The notes beneath the pieces are model-generated. The model ran no database searches. It saw nothing but the letters and a program-made list of their open reading frames with translations, and had not been told where the DNA came from. A stretch of DNA of 64,000 nucleotides from Bacillota bacterium (GTDB taxonomy: Bacteria; Bacillota; Clostridia; Lachnospirales; Lachnospiraceae). Of this stretch, positions 1-8,020 are shown in pieces (the first letter of the stretch is position 1; each line of letters opens with the position of its first letter). The DNA lies in assembly GCA_023389295.1 (NCBI GenBank), contig JAEWEO010000198.1, positions 1 to 64,000 on the forward strand, written 5' to 3'. The translations under genes were made by a program, and so were the position numbers.

Positions 1-141
1 CTGTATGCACCATCTGTTATCAACACTACTGGTTCAGAGGATTTTTCCATGGAATCTATCGCCTCTTTCAGGAACTGACTATCGCTATGTATGTTTTTTT
101 CATACTGATAATCTGTTACGATCGAACTGATGTGGTATAAA
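1..141 (-). pseudogene. Fragment of a DDE-type transposase gene
   Basis: Reading the minus strand gives an open frame across these bases. It contains a stretch reading EPVVLITDGAY, which resembles the first catalytic aspartate region of DDE transposases. The frame leaves the window on the left. Its other end stops being recognisable at the left inverted repeat of the IS3 element at 145, so the older transposase gene was probably interrupted there. I could not find its remaining part beyond the IS3 element. The family is not certain. Confidence 0.5.
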
Positions 142-203
142 AAAAGTTGACACCCCATTCTCAAGGATTTGAGATATAATCTAGAGAATAAGGAGTGAAC
201 AAA

Positions 204-542
204 ATGGCAGAAAACAGACAATATGACCACGAATACAAAGTACAAGCAGTGAAGCTCGCCAAAGAAATCGGACAAGCTAAGGCCGCTAAAGAACTGGGGA
301 TCCCCAAGAACACCATGTATGGCTGGGTACGGGCTAACCGTCTTGGCAATCTTGACCTTGGAGCTGGCTCACAGACCCCACAAAGCGCTATGACGCTTAA
401 CGAGGAACTCCTAAAGCTTCGCCAGCAGGTAAAGGAACTGGAGAAAGAAAACCGCCGTTTGAAGAAAGAAAACGACTTTCTGGAGGAAGCCAGCGCTTTT
501 TTCGCCGCGAGCCGTCTGAAGTCAGCAAAAACGAAAGAATGA
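204..542 (+). CDS. IS3-family transposase OrfA (DNA-binding subunit)
   Basis: OrfA recognises the inverted repeats and forms part of the OrfAB transposase. The N-terminal 50 residues look like a helix-turn-helix (KAAKELGIPKNTMYGW). Residues about 68-100 form a heptad-rich leucine zipper (LLKLRQQVKELEKENRRL) typical of IS3 OrfA. I chose ATG 204 over the upstream GTG at 195 because AGGAG at 191-195 sits at normal distance from 204 and would overlap the GTG. The stop codon overlaps the orfB start as ATGA. orfB lies in the -1 frame, so frameshifting or coupled translation could both supply OrfB. Confidence 0.9.
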   Translation: MAENRQYDHEYKVQAVKLAKEIGQAKAAKELGIPKNTMYGWVRANRLGNLDLGAGSQTPQSAMTLNEELLKLRQQVKELEKENRRLKKENDFLEEASAFFAASRLKSAKTKE

Positions 543-1447
543 AGTTTATTGCATTACAAACGAAAGGCGGCGAATTAAAAGGGGATATCGCTTTTTTCTG
601 CAGGATCCTTCATGTCAGCAGACAGGGATTTTACCAGTATCTTGCAAACAAAGACCGCCCGTGGAAATATCAGCCACTGGCGGATGCCATGAAGGAGATT
701 CTCACGGAAGATGAATGCAATGATACTTATGGCCGTATCCGCATGTATCAGGCATTGACATTGAAGCAGCCGGAAAATGTGGATATTCCCAGCGAACGCA
801 CCGTTTACCGCATCATGGAAGAGATCGGAATCAGCCATCATCCCAGACGCAAGCCAAACGGAATCACAAAAGCGGACAGGGAAGCCAGAAAATCAGACGA
901 TCTCTTAAAGCGTGATTTCCATGCGGAGGAGCCGCTAACCAAATGTGTCACAGATATCACAGAGATTAAAGCCAGTGATGGAAAACTGTATGTTTCTGCT
1001 GTTTTTGACTGTTTTGATTCCAGCGTGATCGGCTTGGCGATGGATACCAACATGAAGGCACCGCTATGTGTGCAGACACTGGAAAATACTGCTAATGCGT
1101 ACCCCGGTATCCGTGGAGCCATTATCCACAGCGACAGGGGGAGCCAGTACACCAGCCAGCTTTACCGGGATGCTGTCCAGAAGTACGGCATACAGCAAAG
1201 TATGAACAGCGCAGGCGGCAGATGCCACGATAATGCCCGCTGCGAAAGTATGTGGGCAAGGATGAAATCCGAACTGCTGTATGACCGTTATGATACGGAA
1301 AAAATGACCACGGATGAACTCAGGACGATTATCTGGAGATATTTCATCAGCTACTGGAATAACCGAAGAATCTGCTCCGCCAATGGAGGGCTTCCCCCTA
1401 TGGTCAAACGACAGCAATACTATGATTCTCTGAAAGAAGCAGCATAG
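539..1447 (+). CDS. IS3-family transposase OrfB (DDE integrase)
   Basis: This 302-residue protein is the catalytic part of the IS3 transposase. Residues about 50-110 form the HTH_21-type region (ending HPRRKPNG), followed by an integrase core. The acidic triad is visible: Asp139 in VTDIT, Asp199 in HSDRGSQY and Glu236 in NARCESMW, so the core is intact. It starts inside the orfA stop codon, in the -1 frame, with an A-rich stretch just upstream that could allow slippage. The length and motifs match full IS3 OrfB proteins, with no break seen. Confidence 0.93.
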   Translation: MKFIALQTKGGELKGDIAFFCRILHVSRQGFYQYLANKDRPWKYQPLADAMKEILTEDECNDTYGRIRMYQALTLKQPENVDIPSERTVYRIMEEIGISHHPRRKPNGITKADREARKSDDLLKRDFHAEEPLTKCVTDITEIKASDGKLYVSAVFDCFDSSVIGLAMDTNMKAPLCVQTLENTANAYPGIRGAIIHSDRGSQYTSQLYRDAVQKYGIQQSMNSAGGRCHDNARCESMWARMKSELLYDRYDTEKMTTDELRTIIWRYFISYWNNRRICSANGGLPPMVKRQQYYDSLKEAA

Positions 1448-1761
1448 GGTACAAAATCCTTGAGGAAAATGTGTCAACTAATCTTGACAAAATCACCGCC
1501 TTTACGGAGGAGCATTCGCTTGATAAAACCGCTTGTAGAAACGGTGCAAAAATGGTATTCTTTTCATAGGCAGTGGTAGGGAACTAAGCCCGTATTTGAA
1601 GTTTGTTTTTGGTGGTACTTAAACAATACTATCTTGGGACAATCCTGTCACTGCTTTTTTAGAAAACTAATAAGAAACTGCGCAACAGCCTTGGCAGACC
1701 ATCGTGCAGCGATTTTGTTCAATTAGAATTTGTAGTGAGATTAAAGTAGTGAGGTTACAGT

Positions 1762-1865
1762 ATGAATATTAGGAAAGCAAAAAGAGAAGATTTATCACGA
1801 ATTGGCGAAATTTATGTGTTTAACAATCGTGCAAATTATTATCCCGTGTTTAAAGATAAACCTGA
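1762..1865 (+). pseudogene. 5' fragment of a GNAT acetyltransferase gene
   Basis: An ATG at 1762 opens a frame beginning MNIRKAKREDLSRIGEIY, a typical start of a GNAT-family N-acetyltransferase (beta 1 and helix 1). The host-derived part ends at about residue 34, exactly where the IS1380 inverted repeat begins at 1866. The frame continues eight or nine codons into the IS and stops at 1893. The acetyl-CoA binding region is missing and was not found on the far side of the insertions. It is a dead remnant. Confidence 0.65.
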
Positions 1866-3508
1866 ATTATTCACGGAACAGTATCTGAACTGATAACTGC
1901 ACCATGAATCTGAAAATTGATCCATGTAGCTATAACACCACTCAATTAACCTGTCAAAAGGGTATAAAATCCCTATGGCACAGTTCTGAGCAATTGTTAA
2001 ACTGTCAAGGTTCGTTAATAGTTGCTATTCCAGCTGTACATTCAGCTTGCCGATATTTGAAAGTGTCTCATAGAATTCATTCTTATAAGGGCAGCTGCTA
2101 CACAGTTTGAATGTGATATATCTTGCTGAATGAACTACTTTTGCAGCAATCTTCAGCAGTTTTAAACGGACGGTATCAATGCGTTGTTTTCGCATGTTTG
2201 CTGATAACGCCAATCGTCTAAACCAATTAAATATGTTATACGCAAGAGCGTGTACCTGAAGCCTGTTGGCATTTACGATTCTGGTATGACTGCTTACGGA
2301 AGCAAAATCAAAACCGGATTTACTTTCTTTGATGAAGTTCTCCATCAATCCTCTTTTGCAGTAAAATTTGATGAGATACTCTGGTGAGGAATCCATGTTT
2401 GTGACAATAAATGTGTACATGTAAACCATCTGGTTTTCCGGCTTCTCAACCTTGCATACCACACGCCTTTCATAAGGCCATGGACCTGCTTTGTACATGA
2501 ATTCGCCATAAACTACCGCATAATCCACTTTGTTATTTCTGGTGATTTCATCAAGCTCATTCACAAGATAGGATGTCTTTTCACGGAGAATACCATTCTC
2601 TTTTAACCGGATCACATAGCTTGTGCCATTTTCCTCGCACTGCTTATAAAGAACAGGCGTAGCGAAACCGCTGTCACCACGAAGCAGGATTGGAACTTCA
2701 GGATAATCATTCAGGTATTCATCCAGTATCGGCTGCAAAAAGTCGACCACTCCGGTACAGGAATACTGAGTTCCATCACGAAGCTGTATTTTTATCAGGT
2801 CTCCGGTCATTCCATCATAACAGACAAGTGGATGATAACCATTGCTTTGATAATGAAAGTTAAAGGCTCTGCTTTCCTGTCTGCCGTATGCATCAAGGAG
2901 AGTGGAATCCAGATCCAGAATAACAGCCTGTGGCATCTGAATGCTGTAAATTTTCTTCCGAAGCACTCTGTTAATCGCAAGAAACTGATTTAAGGTATCT
3001 TCATCCATGCGGTTAAAGAATCTTGATACAGTAGGCTGTGATGCAAGGGTATCTTTTTCGAGTACAGACTTGAATACAGGATCATTTGTCAGTTCATCGG
3101 AAGCATCATCTTCGAAATAACCGGCAATGATCATATATATCATCTGGAGCAGGTTTTCCTGATCCGTGTGATATCTGAATAATGCAGAATCATTGGTCTT
3201 GAAAGATTTGACAAAAAGCTTATCAATACCAAGTTTGCTTACGAATTCTTTGATAAGAAGTAAGCCTGCATCGGAGGATAAATCTCCTCCATCAAAATTT
3301 ATTTTAATCTGTCTATTGCTTTCTAAGGCTAAGGTGTTTACAATACTCATAAAGGGCTCCTTTGGGTTATTTTTTAAGATTCGACACCTTAATTTTACCA
3401 CAAATGGATGCTCTTTTTTCATTCACCTGATAGGTGAAAAGCAATATTCAGTTAAAATATAGAAACTATGTGGTTTTCAGCCACTTTTACGGCTGTGCCG
3501 TGAATAAT
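1866..3508 (-). mobile_element. IS1380-family insertion sequence
   Basis: A 16-bp terminal inverted repeat, ATTATTCACGG(A/C)ACAG, lies at 1866-1881 and inverted at 3493-3508 with one mismatch. It encloses a single full-length IS1380-type transposase gene on the minus strand. No convincing target duplication is left, partly because an IS630 element starts at 3510. Insertion of this element truncated the GNAT gene on the left. Confidence 0.8.
2025..3350 (-). CDS. IS1380-family transposase
   Basis: The 441-residue protein belongs to the DDE transposase group of IS1380. The acidic residues are visible in LDLDST (about 146-148), RGDSGFA (Asp226) and the YCKRGLMENFIKESKSG region (Glu337 or Glu342). 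The frame is open further upstream to 3422, but AAAGGAG stands six bases before the ATG at 3350. The protein then starts MSIVNTLALE, so I take that start. No frameshift is seen, so the gene looks functional. Confidence 0.92.
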   Translation of the reverse strand: MSIVNTLALESNRQIKINFDGGDLSSDAGLLLIKEFVSKLGIDKLFVKSFKTNDSALFRYHTDQENLLQMIYMIIAGYFEDDASDELTNDPVFKSVLEKDTLASQPTVSRFFNRMDEDTLNQFLAINRVLRKKIYSIQMPQAVILDLDSTLLDAYGRQESRAFNFHYQSNGYHPLVCYDGMTGDLIKIQLRDGTQYSCTGVVDFLQPILDEYLNDYPEVPILLRGDSGFATPVLYKQCEENGTSYVIRLKENGILREKTSYLVNELDEITRNNKVDYAVVYGEFMYKAGPWPYERRVVCKVEKPENQMVYMYTFIVTNMDSSPEYLIKFYCKRGLMENFIKESKSGFDFASVSSHTRIVNANRLQVHALAYNIFNWFRRLALSANMRKQRIDTVRLKLLKIAAKVVHSARYITFKLCSSCPYKNEFYETLSNIGKLNVQLE

Positions 3509-3550
3509 CTAGTGTACTGACATATTGATATTTAGCTTTACCACCACCTT

Positions 3551-4342
3551 TTAAAAGACGGAAGTAAAGCTGGGATATAAAGACTTAAGCTTTATTCTGG
3601 CATCACTTGTCCTAAAATGCCAGTCAACCTTTGCTGCTATTGTATTACGCTCTGCTTCCCATACAGACAACTCCTTGCGTAGCAGTTCAATGTTAGCTAT
3701 ACGCCGGGACAGGCACTGCCTGGTCATTACATTCAACTCTATTTCCGCAATGTCCAGCCAACTGCCGTGCTTTGGCGTATAATGTATTTCCAGTTTTTTG
3801 ATGATGCGTCTTGCCTCATCCGGAGAATATCTCTTATACAGAGATGCCGGCTTATGGGTATTGAGGTTGTCCATTACAAGAATGATCTTTTCGGCATCCG
3901 GGTACATGACATCCACAAGGTACTTAATTTCCTCCGCCCAGTCAACGGCTGTACGATGTTCCCGTACACTTACATGATGTGTCCCGCCAAGTGGTTCTAC
4001 AAAAGCAAATATGCTGACCGTTCCATTTCGGGTATATTCGGCATCCGTTTTACGGTCATTCCCGGGAATCATTGGCAGGGGCTCCCTGGCTTCACCCAGA
4101 AGCTGGTAAGGCTTTTCATCCATGCAGACAACCGGGCGCTTTTGGTCATAAGGAAGCTCATATACATCAAGGACATCCTCCATGCAGGCTATGAATTCCG
4201 GGTCTTCTTTTGCCGGGATACACCAGTAGTCGTTTTTGTGAGGTCGAAGTTTGTTTTTTTTAATGCATTCCTGATCGCCTCTCTGCTTACAGGTGTTTCC
4301 AGGATGACTTTGGATTCTTTCTCCAGCAGGCGGATCGTCCAT
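3551..4342 (-). CDS. IS630 transposase, catalytic part (second frame)
   Basis: This frame carries the DDE domain of the transposase. Catalytic residues are visible in VVCMDEKPYQ, LVMDNLNTH and the HGSWLDIAEIE motif characteristic of IS630. Homology is likely to begin only at the A-run near 4261; the residues upstream of that look out of frame. Joining it to the first frame by a -1 shift gives a protein of about 350 residues, the usual IS630 size. The shift may be programmed or a mutation in a homopolymer. Confidence 0.8.
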   Translation of the reverse strand: MDDPPAGERIQSHPGNTCKQRGDQECIKKNKLRPHKNDYWCIPAKEDPEFIACMEDVLDVYELPYDQKRPVVCMDEKPYQLLGEAREPLPMIPGNDRKTDAEYTRNGTVSIFAFVEPLGGTHHVSVREHRTAVDWAEEIKYLVDVMYPDAEKIILVMDNLNTHKPASLYKRYSPDEARRIIKKLEIHYTPKHGSWLDIAEIELNVMTRQCLSRRIANIELLRKELSVWEAERNTIAAKVDWHFRTSDARIKLKSLYPSFTSVF

Positions 4343-4698
4343 CGGGAGTGTCCTTCCGGAACCGGCCCACAGGCAAGCTCAATAAGCCGGGCTTCTACGC
4401 GCCCGTCAACCTTACGCCTTGCATTATCTGAATTTATGCTTCTTTTAAATTCAGTGACAGCATCAACACCGCCGTTTATGTATTTTGCAACGGTATTTGT
4501 GACTGTTGCCAGACAGACGCCGTTTGACCTGGCGCTCTGCTCATGGGTTAGGATTTTTCCATGTGCCTCATCCATGTCAAGGAGTATCTGGCATCTGCAA
4601 CGTATTGTTTTTGATGTTGCTTTCTTACGGATTATGGATTTGAGTTCCTTGTATTCATCTTCTGTAAGCTTAATCACATATTTTCTAGGTCTTGCCAT
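4189..4698 (-). CDS. IS630 transposase, N-terminal part (first frame)
   Basis: This frame encodes the DNA-binding half of the IS630 transposase: helix-turn-helix regions around LTEDEYKELKSIIRKKAT and HEQSARSNGVCLATVTNTVAKYI, then the linker ending REAIRNALKK. I use ATG 4698 (MARPRK) rather than the GTG at 4707; neither has a clear ribosome site. Alone it lacks the catalytic residues. The homologous protein continues in the -1 frame from a run of eight A at 4254-4261 (minus-strand sense), so the last residues here are probably read only without slippage. Confidence 0.8.
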   Translation of the reverse strand: MARPRKYVIKLTEDEYKELKSIIRKKATSKTIRCRCQILLDMDEAHGKILTHEQSARSNGVCLATVTNTVAKYINGGVDAVTEFKRSINSDNARRKVDGRVEARLIELACGPVPEGHSRWTIRLLEKESKVILETPVSREAIRNALKKTNFDLTKTTTGVSRQKKTRNS

Positions 4699-4849
4699 AG
4701 GGATCACCGCTGTTTTTTCTTAGTATATATCAAAACGGCTGTATTTACCAGCTTGATTTGATTATATATCAATATGTCAATACACTAGGATAAAATGTAT
4801 TCATTTAATAAATTGCAATTTGTTTAATTGAGTTTGAATAACAGACAGA

Positions 4850-4888
4850 AAACCTCGGATGTCCATTTTACAAGGGTTTCCGAGGTTT
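4850..4888. terminator. Hairpin terminator downstream of hcp
   Basis: AAACCTCGGA at 4850-4859 pairs perfectly with TCCGAGGTTT at 4879-4888, with T-rich sequence on both sides, so it can act in both directions. It lies 40 bases beyond the hcp stop codon on the minus strand. A near copy of the same hairpin occurs at 8925-8963. Confidence 0.75.
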
Positions 4889-4927
4889 CTTTATGCCTGT
4901 TGGATCTATTTTTTGACGGAGTATTAT

Positions 4928-6568
4928 TTATGCGTTAATACTGAAAAACTTCTCCATATCATCTTCCACGGTGCCAATTCCTGTAATGCCGAAGTTCTCG
5001 ACCAAGACCTTTGCAACATTCGGGCTGAGAAATGCTGGAAGTGTAGGACCAAGGTGGATATTCTTCACGCCAAGATATAAAAGAGCCAGAAGAACGATAA
5101 CAGCTTTTTGCTCGTACCATGCGATATTATAGATAATTGGCAGATCGTTAATATCGTCAAGTCCAAAGACCTCTTTGAGTTTCAAAGCGATAACAGCAAG
5201 GGAATAGGAATCATTGCATTGACCTGCATCCAGAATACGTGGGATGCCATTGATATCGCCTAAAGACAACTTGTTATATTTATATTTTGCACAACCGGCA
5301 GTAAGGATGACAGCATCCTTTGGTAGAGCCTTAGCAAATTCTGTATAGTAGTCGCGGCTCTTTGCTCGACCATCACAGCCCGCCATAACTACAAACTTTT
5401 TGATTGCACCGCTTTTTACAGCTTCTACAACTTTATCTGCCAAAGCCAGAACCTGCGCATGGGCAAATCCGCCGATGATTTCACCGGTTTCGATTTCACT
5501 CGGAGCGACACATTTTTTTGCATGCTCAATAATCGCAGAAAAATTTTTTTGTTCGCCAATTTCTCCCGGAATATGTGTACATCCCGGATATCCCGCAGCA
5601 CCGGTAGTGTAAAGTCTGTTTTTGTAACTATCCTTAGGAGGAACAATGCAGTTGGTTGTTATTAGAATAGGCCCGTTAAAGGATTCAAATTCTTCTTTTT
5701 GTTTCCACCAAGCATTCCCATAATTACCAACAAAGTTAGGATATTTTTTGAAAGCGGGATAATAATGAGCCGGCAACATCTCGGAATGTGTATACACATC
5801 CACTCCAGTTCCCTGTGTCTGCTCTAACAGCATTTCCAAATCGCGCAGGTCGTGGCCAGATACCAGAATGCCGGGGTTCTTTCTGACACCGATATTTACC
5901 TTTGTAATTTCGGGGGTTCCATAGCTGTCTGTGTTAGCCTTATCCAGCATTGCCATACCGGATACTCCGTATTTTCCTGTTTCCATTGTTAGAGCAATCA
6001 GATCTTCTACACTAAGGTTATCATTCAGCGTGGCAGCCAGTGCTTTCTGAAGAAATGCGTCAACTTCATCGTTGTCCTCCAACAACACATTTGCGTGCTT
6101 CGAGTAAGCGGAAAGTCCCTTCAAACCGTAGGTGATTAACTCGCGCAGAGAGCGAATATCCTCGTTTTCGGTAGAAAGAACACCGACAGTTCTGGCTTTT
6201 TCTTCCCAGTTTTCAGCTCCGTTCCATTTTGCGGCTTCAGGCAGAACAGTCAGATTGGTAACTTGCTTTAGCAGAACTTCCTTTTCGGTCAGTGTAGCAC
6301 GGATTCTTGATTCAATGCTCTCTTTATCAAAATTTGCGTTGGTAATGGTAGTGAACAGATTCAGAGTAATCAAGTGATTGATTTTTGCAGAGACCTGTTT
6401 ACCTTCCTGACGCAATGCAGTCGTAATAGCCGAAATTCCTTTTGTAACATAGACCAACAGATCCTGCATGGCCGCTACATCAGGTTTCTTTCCGCATATG
6501 CCGGACATGGTGCAGCCCTTGCACCCGGCGGTTTCCTGACACTGATAGCAAAACATTTTTTGTTCCAT
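4928..6568 (-). CDS. hcp: Hybrid cluster protein (hydroxylamine/NO reductase)
   Basis: Hcp is a cytoplasmic iron-sulfur protein that reduces hydroxylamine or nitric oxide and protects anaerobes from nitrosative stress. The N-terminus has cysteines at 7, 10, 16, 19 and 25 (CX2C...CX5C), which supply the cubane cluster. Later motifs such as [22 protein letters not shown] and AGYPGCTH match the hybrid-cluster region. The length of 546 residues is normal. ATG 6568 is preceded by AGGAGG at good spacing; the open frame runs upstream to 6706 without a ribosome site, so that start is rejected. It is the last gene of a minus-strand stress operon and is followed by a terminator. Confidence 0.95.
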   Translation of the reverse strand: MEQKMFCYQCQETAGCKGCTMSGICGKKPDVAAMQDLLVYVTKGISAITTALRQEGKQVSAKINHLITLNLFTTITNANFDKESIESRIRATLTEKEVLLKQVTNLTVLPEAAKWNGAENWEEKARTVGVLSTENEDIRSLRELITYGLKGLSAYSKHANVLLEDNDEVDAFLQKALAATLNDNLSVEDLIALTMETGKYGVSGMAMLDKANTDSYGTPEITKVNIGVRKNPGILVSGHDLRDLEMLLEQTQGTGVDVYTHSEMLPAHYYPAFKKYPNFVGNYGNAWWKQKEEFESFNGPILITTNCIVPPKDSYKNRLYTTGAAGYPGCTHIPGEIGEQKNFSAIIEHAKKCVAPSEIETGEIIGGFAHAQVLALADKVVEAVKSGAIKKFVVMAGCDGRAKSRDYYTEFAKALPKDAVILTAGCAKYKYNKLSLGDINGIPRILDAGQCNDSYSLAVIALKLKEVFGLDDINDLPIIYNIAWYEQKAVIVLLALLYLGVKNIHLGPTLPAFLSPNVAKVLVENFGITGIGTVEDDMEKFFSINA

Positions 6569-6613
6569 AATATACCTCCTAAAAACTATTAAAATTTGAA
6601 ATAATGTGGTTTC

Positions 6614-6627
6614 TTTTTGATCAAAAA
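6614..6627. promoter_or_regulatory. Perfect 14-bp palindrome upstream of hcp
   Basis: TTTTTGATCAAAAA lies in the 88-base gap between the ferredoxin gene and hcp. It contains TTGATCAA, similar to half-sites bound by Fnr-type regulators but without the usual four-base spacer. It may be an extra control site for hcp or a chance AT-rich palindrome. Confidence 0.3.
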
Positions 6628-6656
6628 AGCATATAGACACGTTTGAATTAATCTTC

Positions 6657-6839
6657 CTAGGCGATTGCAGACACAGGACACGAGTCGGCGGCCTCCTGTA
6701 CAGCACCTTGATTTTCAGCGTTTGCTCGTTGATACGCTTCCGCCTTTCCCTGCTCGTTCATACGGAAAACTTCGCCGCAGATCCCACAGCAAAGCCCACA
6801 GCCAATGCAGAGATCCTTATCTACTTTTGTTGCTTTCAT
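6657..6839 (-). CDS. Single-cluster [4Fe-4S] ferredoxin
   Basis: This 60-residue protein has [11 protein letters not shown] (Cys 11, 14, 17/18, 21) and a distant CP motif at Cys54. That pattern fits a ferredoxin holding one 4Fe-4S cluster of the Clostridium/Desulfovibrio single-cluster kind. It probably passes electrons to Hcp, which is encoded next downstream. ATG 6839 has GAAGGTGA just upstream; the frame could start 21 bases earlier but lacks a site there. Cys18 is an extra cysteine between the usual ligands. Confidence 0.85.
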   Translation of the reverse strand: MKATKVDKDLCIGCGLCCGICGEVFRMNEQGKAEAYQRANAENQGAVQEAADSCPVSAIA

Positions 6840-6872
6840 AAAATCACCTTCTTTTGTCAATTTTGCGTTTGA

Positions 6873-7205
6873 TTAAAATACAACTACTAAAAGCATTTTG
6901 AACGCTTCCTTCCCATATACCGCATGGGGATGGCCTGCTGGCATGACAATAGATTCTCCTTCGTGCAGCAGATATTCAACGCCATCAATCGTGATTTTTC
7001 CGATACCATCCAAGCAGGTGACGAAGGCGTCCCCACCCGATTCATGGGTGCTGATCTCTTCACCTTTTGCGAATGAGAACAGGGTAATACTTAATGCCTG
7101 GTTTTGTGTCAAAGTTTTGCTGACAATCTGCCCCTCCTGATAGGAAATTTGTTCTCTCAGCGTCAGTACTTCTGATTGAGCGATGTTTTTCATTTTTTTA
7201 CTCAT
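6873..7205 (-). CDS. Small cupin-domain protein
   Basis: This 110-residue protein is a single cupin beta-barrel. Histidine motifs are visible in ISTHESGGDAF and MPAGHPHAVYG, the usual metal-binding positions of cupin motifs 1 and 2. Cupins of this size next to hcp and ferredoxin genes are common in clostridia, but no reaction is established that I can name. ATG 7205 has AGGAG at seven bases, and the open frame upstream to 7256 has none. It sits 13 bases after the 4Fe-4S protein gene, so the genes are probably cotranscribed. Confidence 0.75.
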   Translation of the reverse strand: MSKKMKNIAQSEVLTLREQISYQEGQIVSKTLTQNQALSITLFSFAKGEEISTHESGGDAFVTCLDGIGKITIDGVEYLLHEGESIVMPAGHPHAVYGKEAFKMLLVVVF

Positions 7206-7218
7206 AGTATCTCTCCTT

Positions 7219-7929
7219 TTATTCCAAAATTTTACCATCCAACGAAATCGTAACAATCTGCCAAGGAATGAATTTTCCGCTTGCCTGCAACGCTTTTTTG
7301 GCAGCTAATTCTAGTCCGCCGCAGCAGGGAACTTCCATGCGTACAACCGTTACACTTTGAATATTGTTGTTTTGAATGATCTGCGTCAGCTTTTCGCTGT
7401 AGTCTATGCTGTCAAGCTTTGGGCAGCCGATAATCGTAATTTTTCCACGCATGAAATCCTCGTGCATTCTGGCATAGGCGTATGCACTGCAATCCGCTGC
7501 AATTAACAATTTTGCGCCGTCAAAATATAGTGCATTAGTCGGTACCAGTTTGATTTGGCATGGCCATTGTCCCAACTGTGATTCTGTCTGTACCCGGGCA
7601 GGAGGAGTTGTTTCTTGTGAATGTTGAATATGCTGCATTCGACTGCCGGGACAGCCTGTATGGAGAACAGCGGCATGATTGCTTTTCGCTTTTTTCCTCA
7701 TATTTTCCTGCACAGCTTTTTCATCATAGGCAGCAGCTTCTCTCTCCACAAAGGAAATTGCACCTGTTGGGCAGGTTGGCAGACAATCTCCTAAACCATC
7801 ACAATAATCATCTCGCAGAAGTGTTGCTTTGCCGTTTATCATGCCGATTGCACCCTCGTGACAAGCTTCGGCACACGCACCACATCCGTTACATTTTTTT
7901 TCATCTATTTGGATAATTTTTCGAATCAT
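7219..7929 (-). CDS. 4Fe-4S dicluster-type protein with C-terminal cysteine domain
   Basis: The first 60 residues resemble a two-cluster ferredoxin. The first motif is complete (Cys 13, 16, 19, 23). The second reads CDGLGDCLPTCP, with Cys 43, 49 and 53, and lacks the usual second cysteine. The remaining 175 residues carry further cysteines in CPGS, WPCQ, ADCSAY, GCPK and PCCGG, which suggests another metal or redox site. The gene is the first of the minus-strand operon with the cupin, ferredoxin and hcp, so an electron-transfer role to Hcp is inferred. AAAGGAT precedes the start. Confidence 0.8.
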   Translation of the reverse strand: MIRKIIQIDEKKCNGCGACAEACHEGAIGMINGKATLLRDDYCDGLGDCLPTCPTGAISFVEREAAAYDEKAVQENMRKKAKSNHAAVLHTGCPGSRMQHIQHSQETTPPARVQTESQLGQWPCQIKLVPTNALYFDGAKLLIAADCSAYAYARMHEDFMRGKITIIGCPKLDSIDYSEKLTQIIQNNNIQSVTVVRMEVPCCGGLELAAKKALQASGKFIPWQIVTISLDGKILE

Positions 7930-7947
7930 TTTATACTATCCTTTCTC

Positions 7948-8005
7948 TTGTCTTTCTGGGCATAGTATATTATAATCAAAAATAGAAATCTGTTGTTTTA
8001 ACAAC
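7948..8005. promoter_or_regulatory. Two-way promoter with palindromic operator between the hcp operon and crp-type gene
   Basis: Overlapping -10 boxes read TATAAT at 7971-7976 on the plus strand and at 7974-7969 on the minus strand. A plus-strand -35-like TTGTCT lies at 7948-7953. A perfect inverted repeat GTTGTT-TT-AACAAC occupies 7992-8005. Relative to the minus-strand start it lies near -37, where an activator could bind. Relative to the plus-strand start it lies downstream, where binding would block transcription. The divergent Crp-family protein is the natural candidate to bind it. Confidence 0.55.
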
Positions 8006-8020
8006 GAAAGGGCGAAAAAT

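Larger units (their letters stand above)
145..1479 (+). mobile_element. IS3-family insertion sequence, complete
   Basis: The element is bounded by imperfect 26-bp inverted repeats at 145-170 and 1454-1479. They share AGTTGACAC at the outer end and CTCAAGGATTT at the inner end, with 21 of 26 positions identical. Between them lie the two overlapping genes expected for IS3 elements. No clear target-site duplication is visible, so the exact outer base could be off by one to three. All three catalytic residues are present, so the element may be active. Confidence 0.9.
3510..4787 (-). mobile_element. IS630-family (Tc1/mariner type) insertion sequence
   Basis: Inverted repeats of 22 bp (TAGTGTAYTGACATATTGATAT) lie at 3510-3531 and 4766-4787 with one mismatch. 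Both begin with TA, as expected for IS630 elements, which duplicate a TA target. The element starts two bases beyond the IS1380 end. Inside are two overlapping minus-strand frames that together make a full transposase. Confidence 0.88.

Noticed and set aside
1480..1761. Remaining part of the broken transposase gene right of the IS3 element
   Set aside because: Translations of this stretch on both strands gave no recognisable transposase sequence.
3767..4723. 318-codon frame opposite the IS630 transposase
   Set aside because: Antisense shadow; the minus strand holds catalytic motifs and the inverted repeats fit that gene.
6569..6706. Longer N-terminus of Hcp (45 extra residues)
   Set aside because: No ribosome site, composition unlike protein, overlaps the end of the ferredoxin gene; AGGAGG marks ATG 6568.
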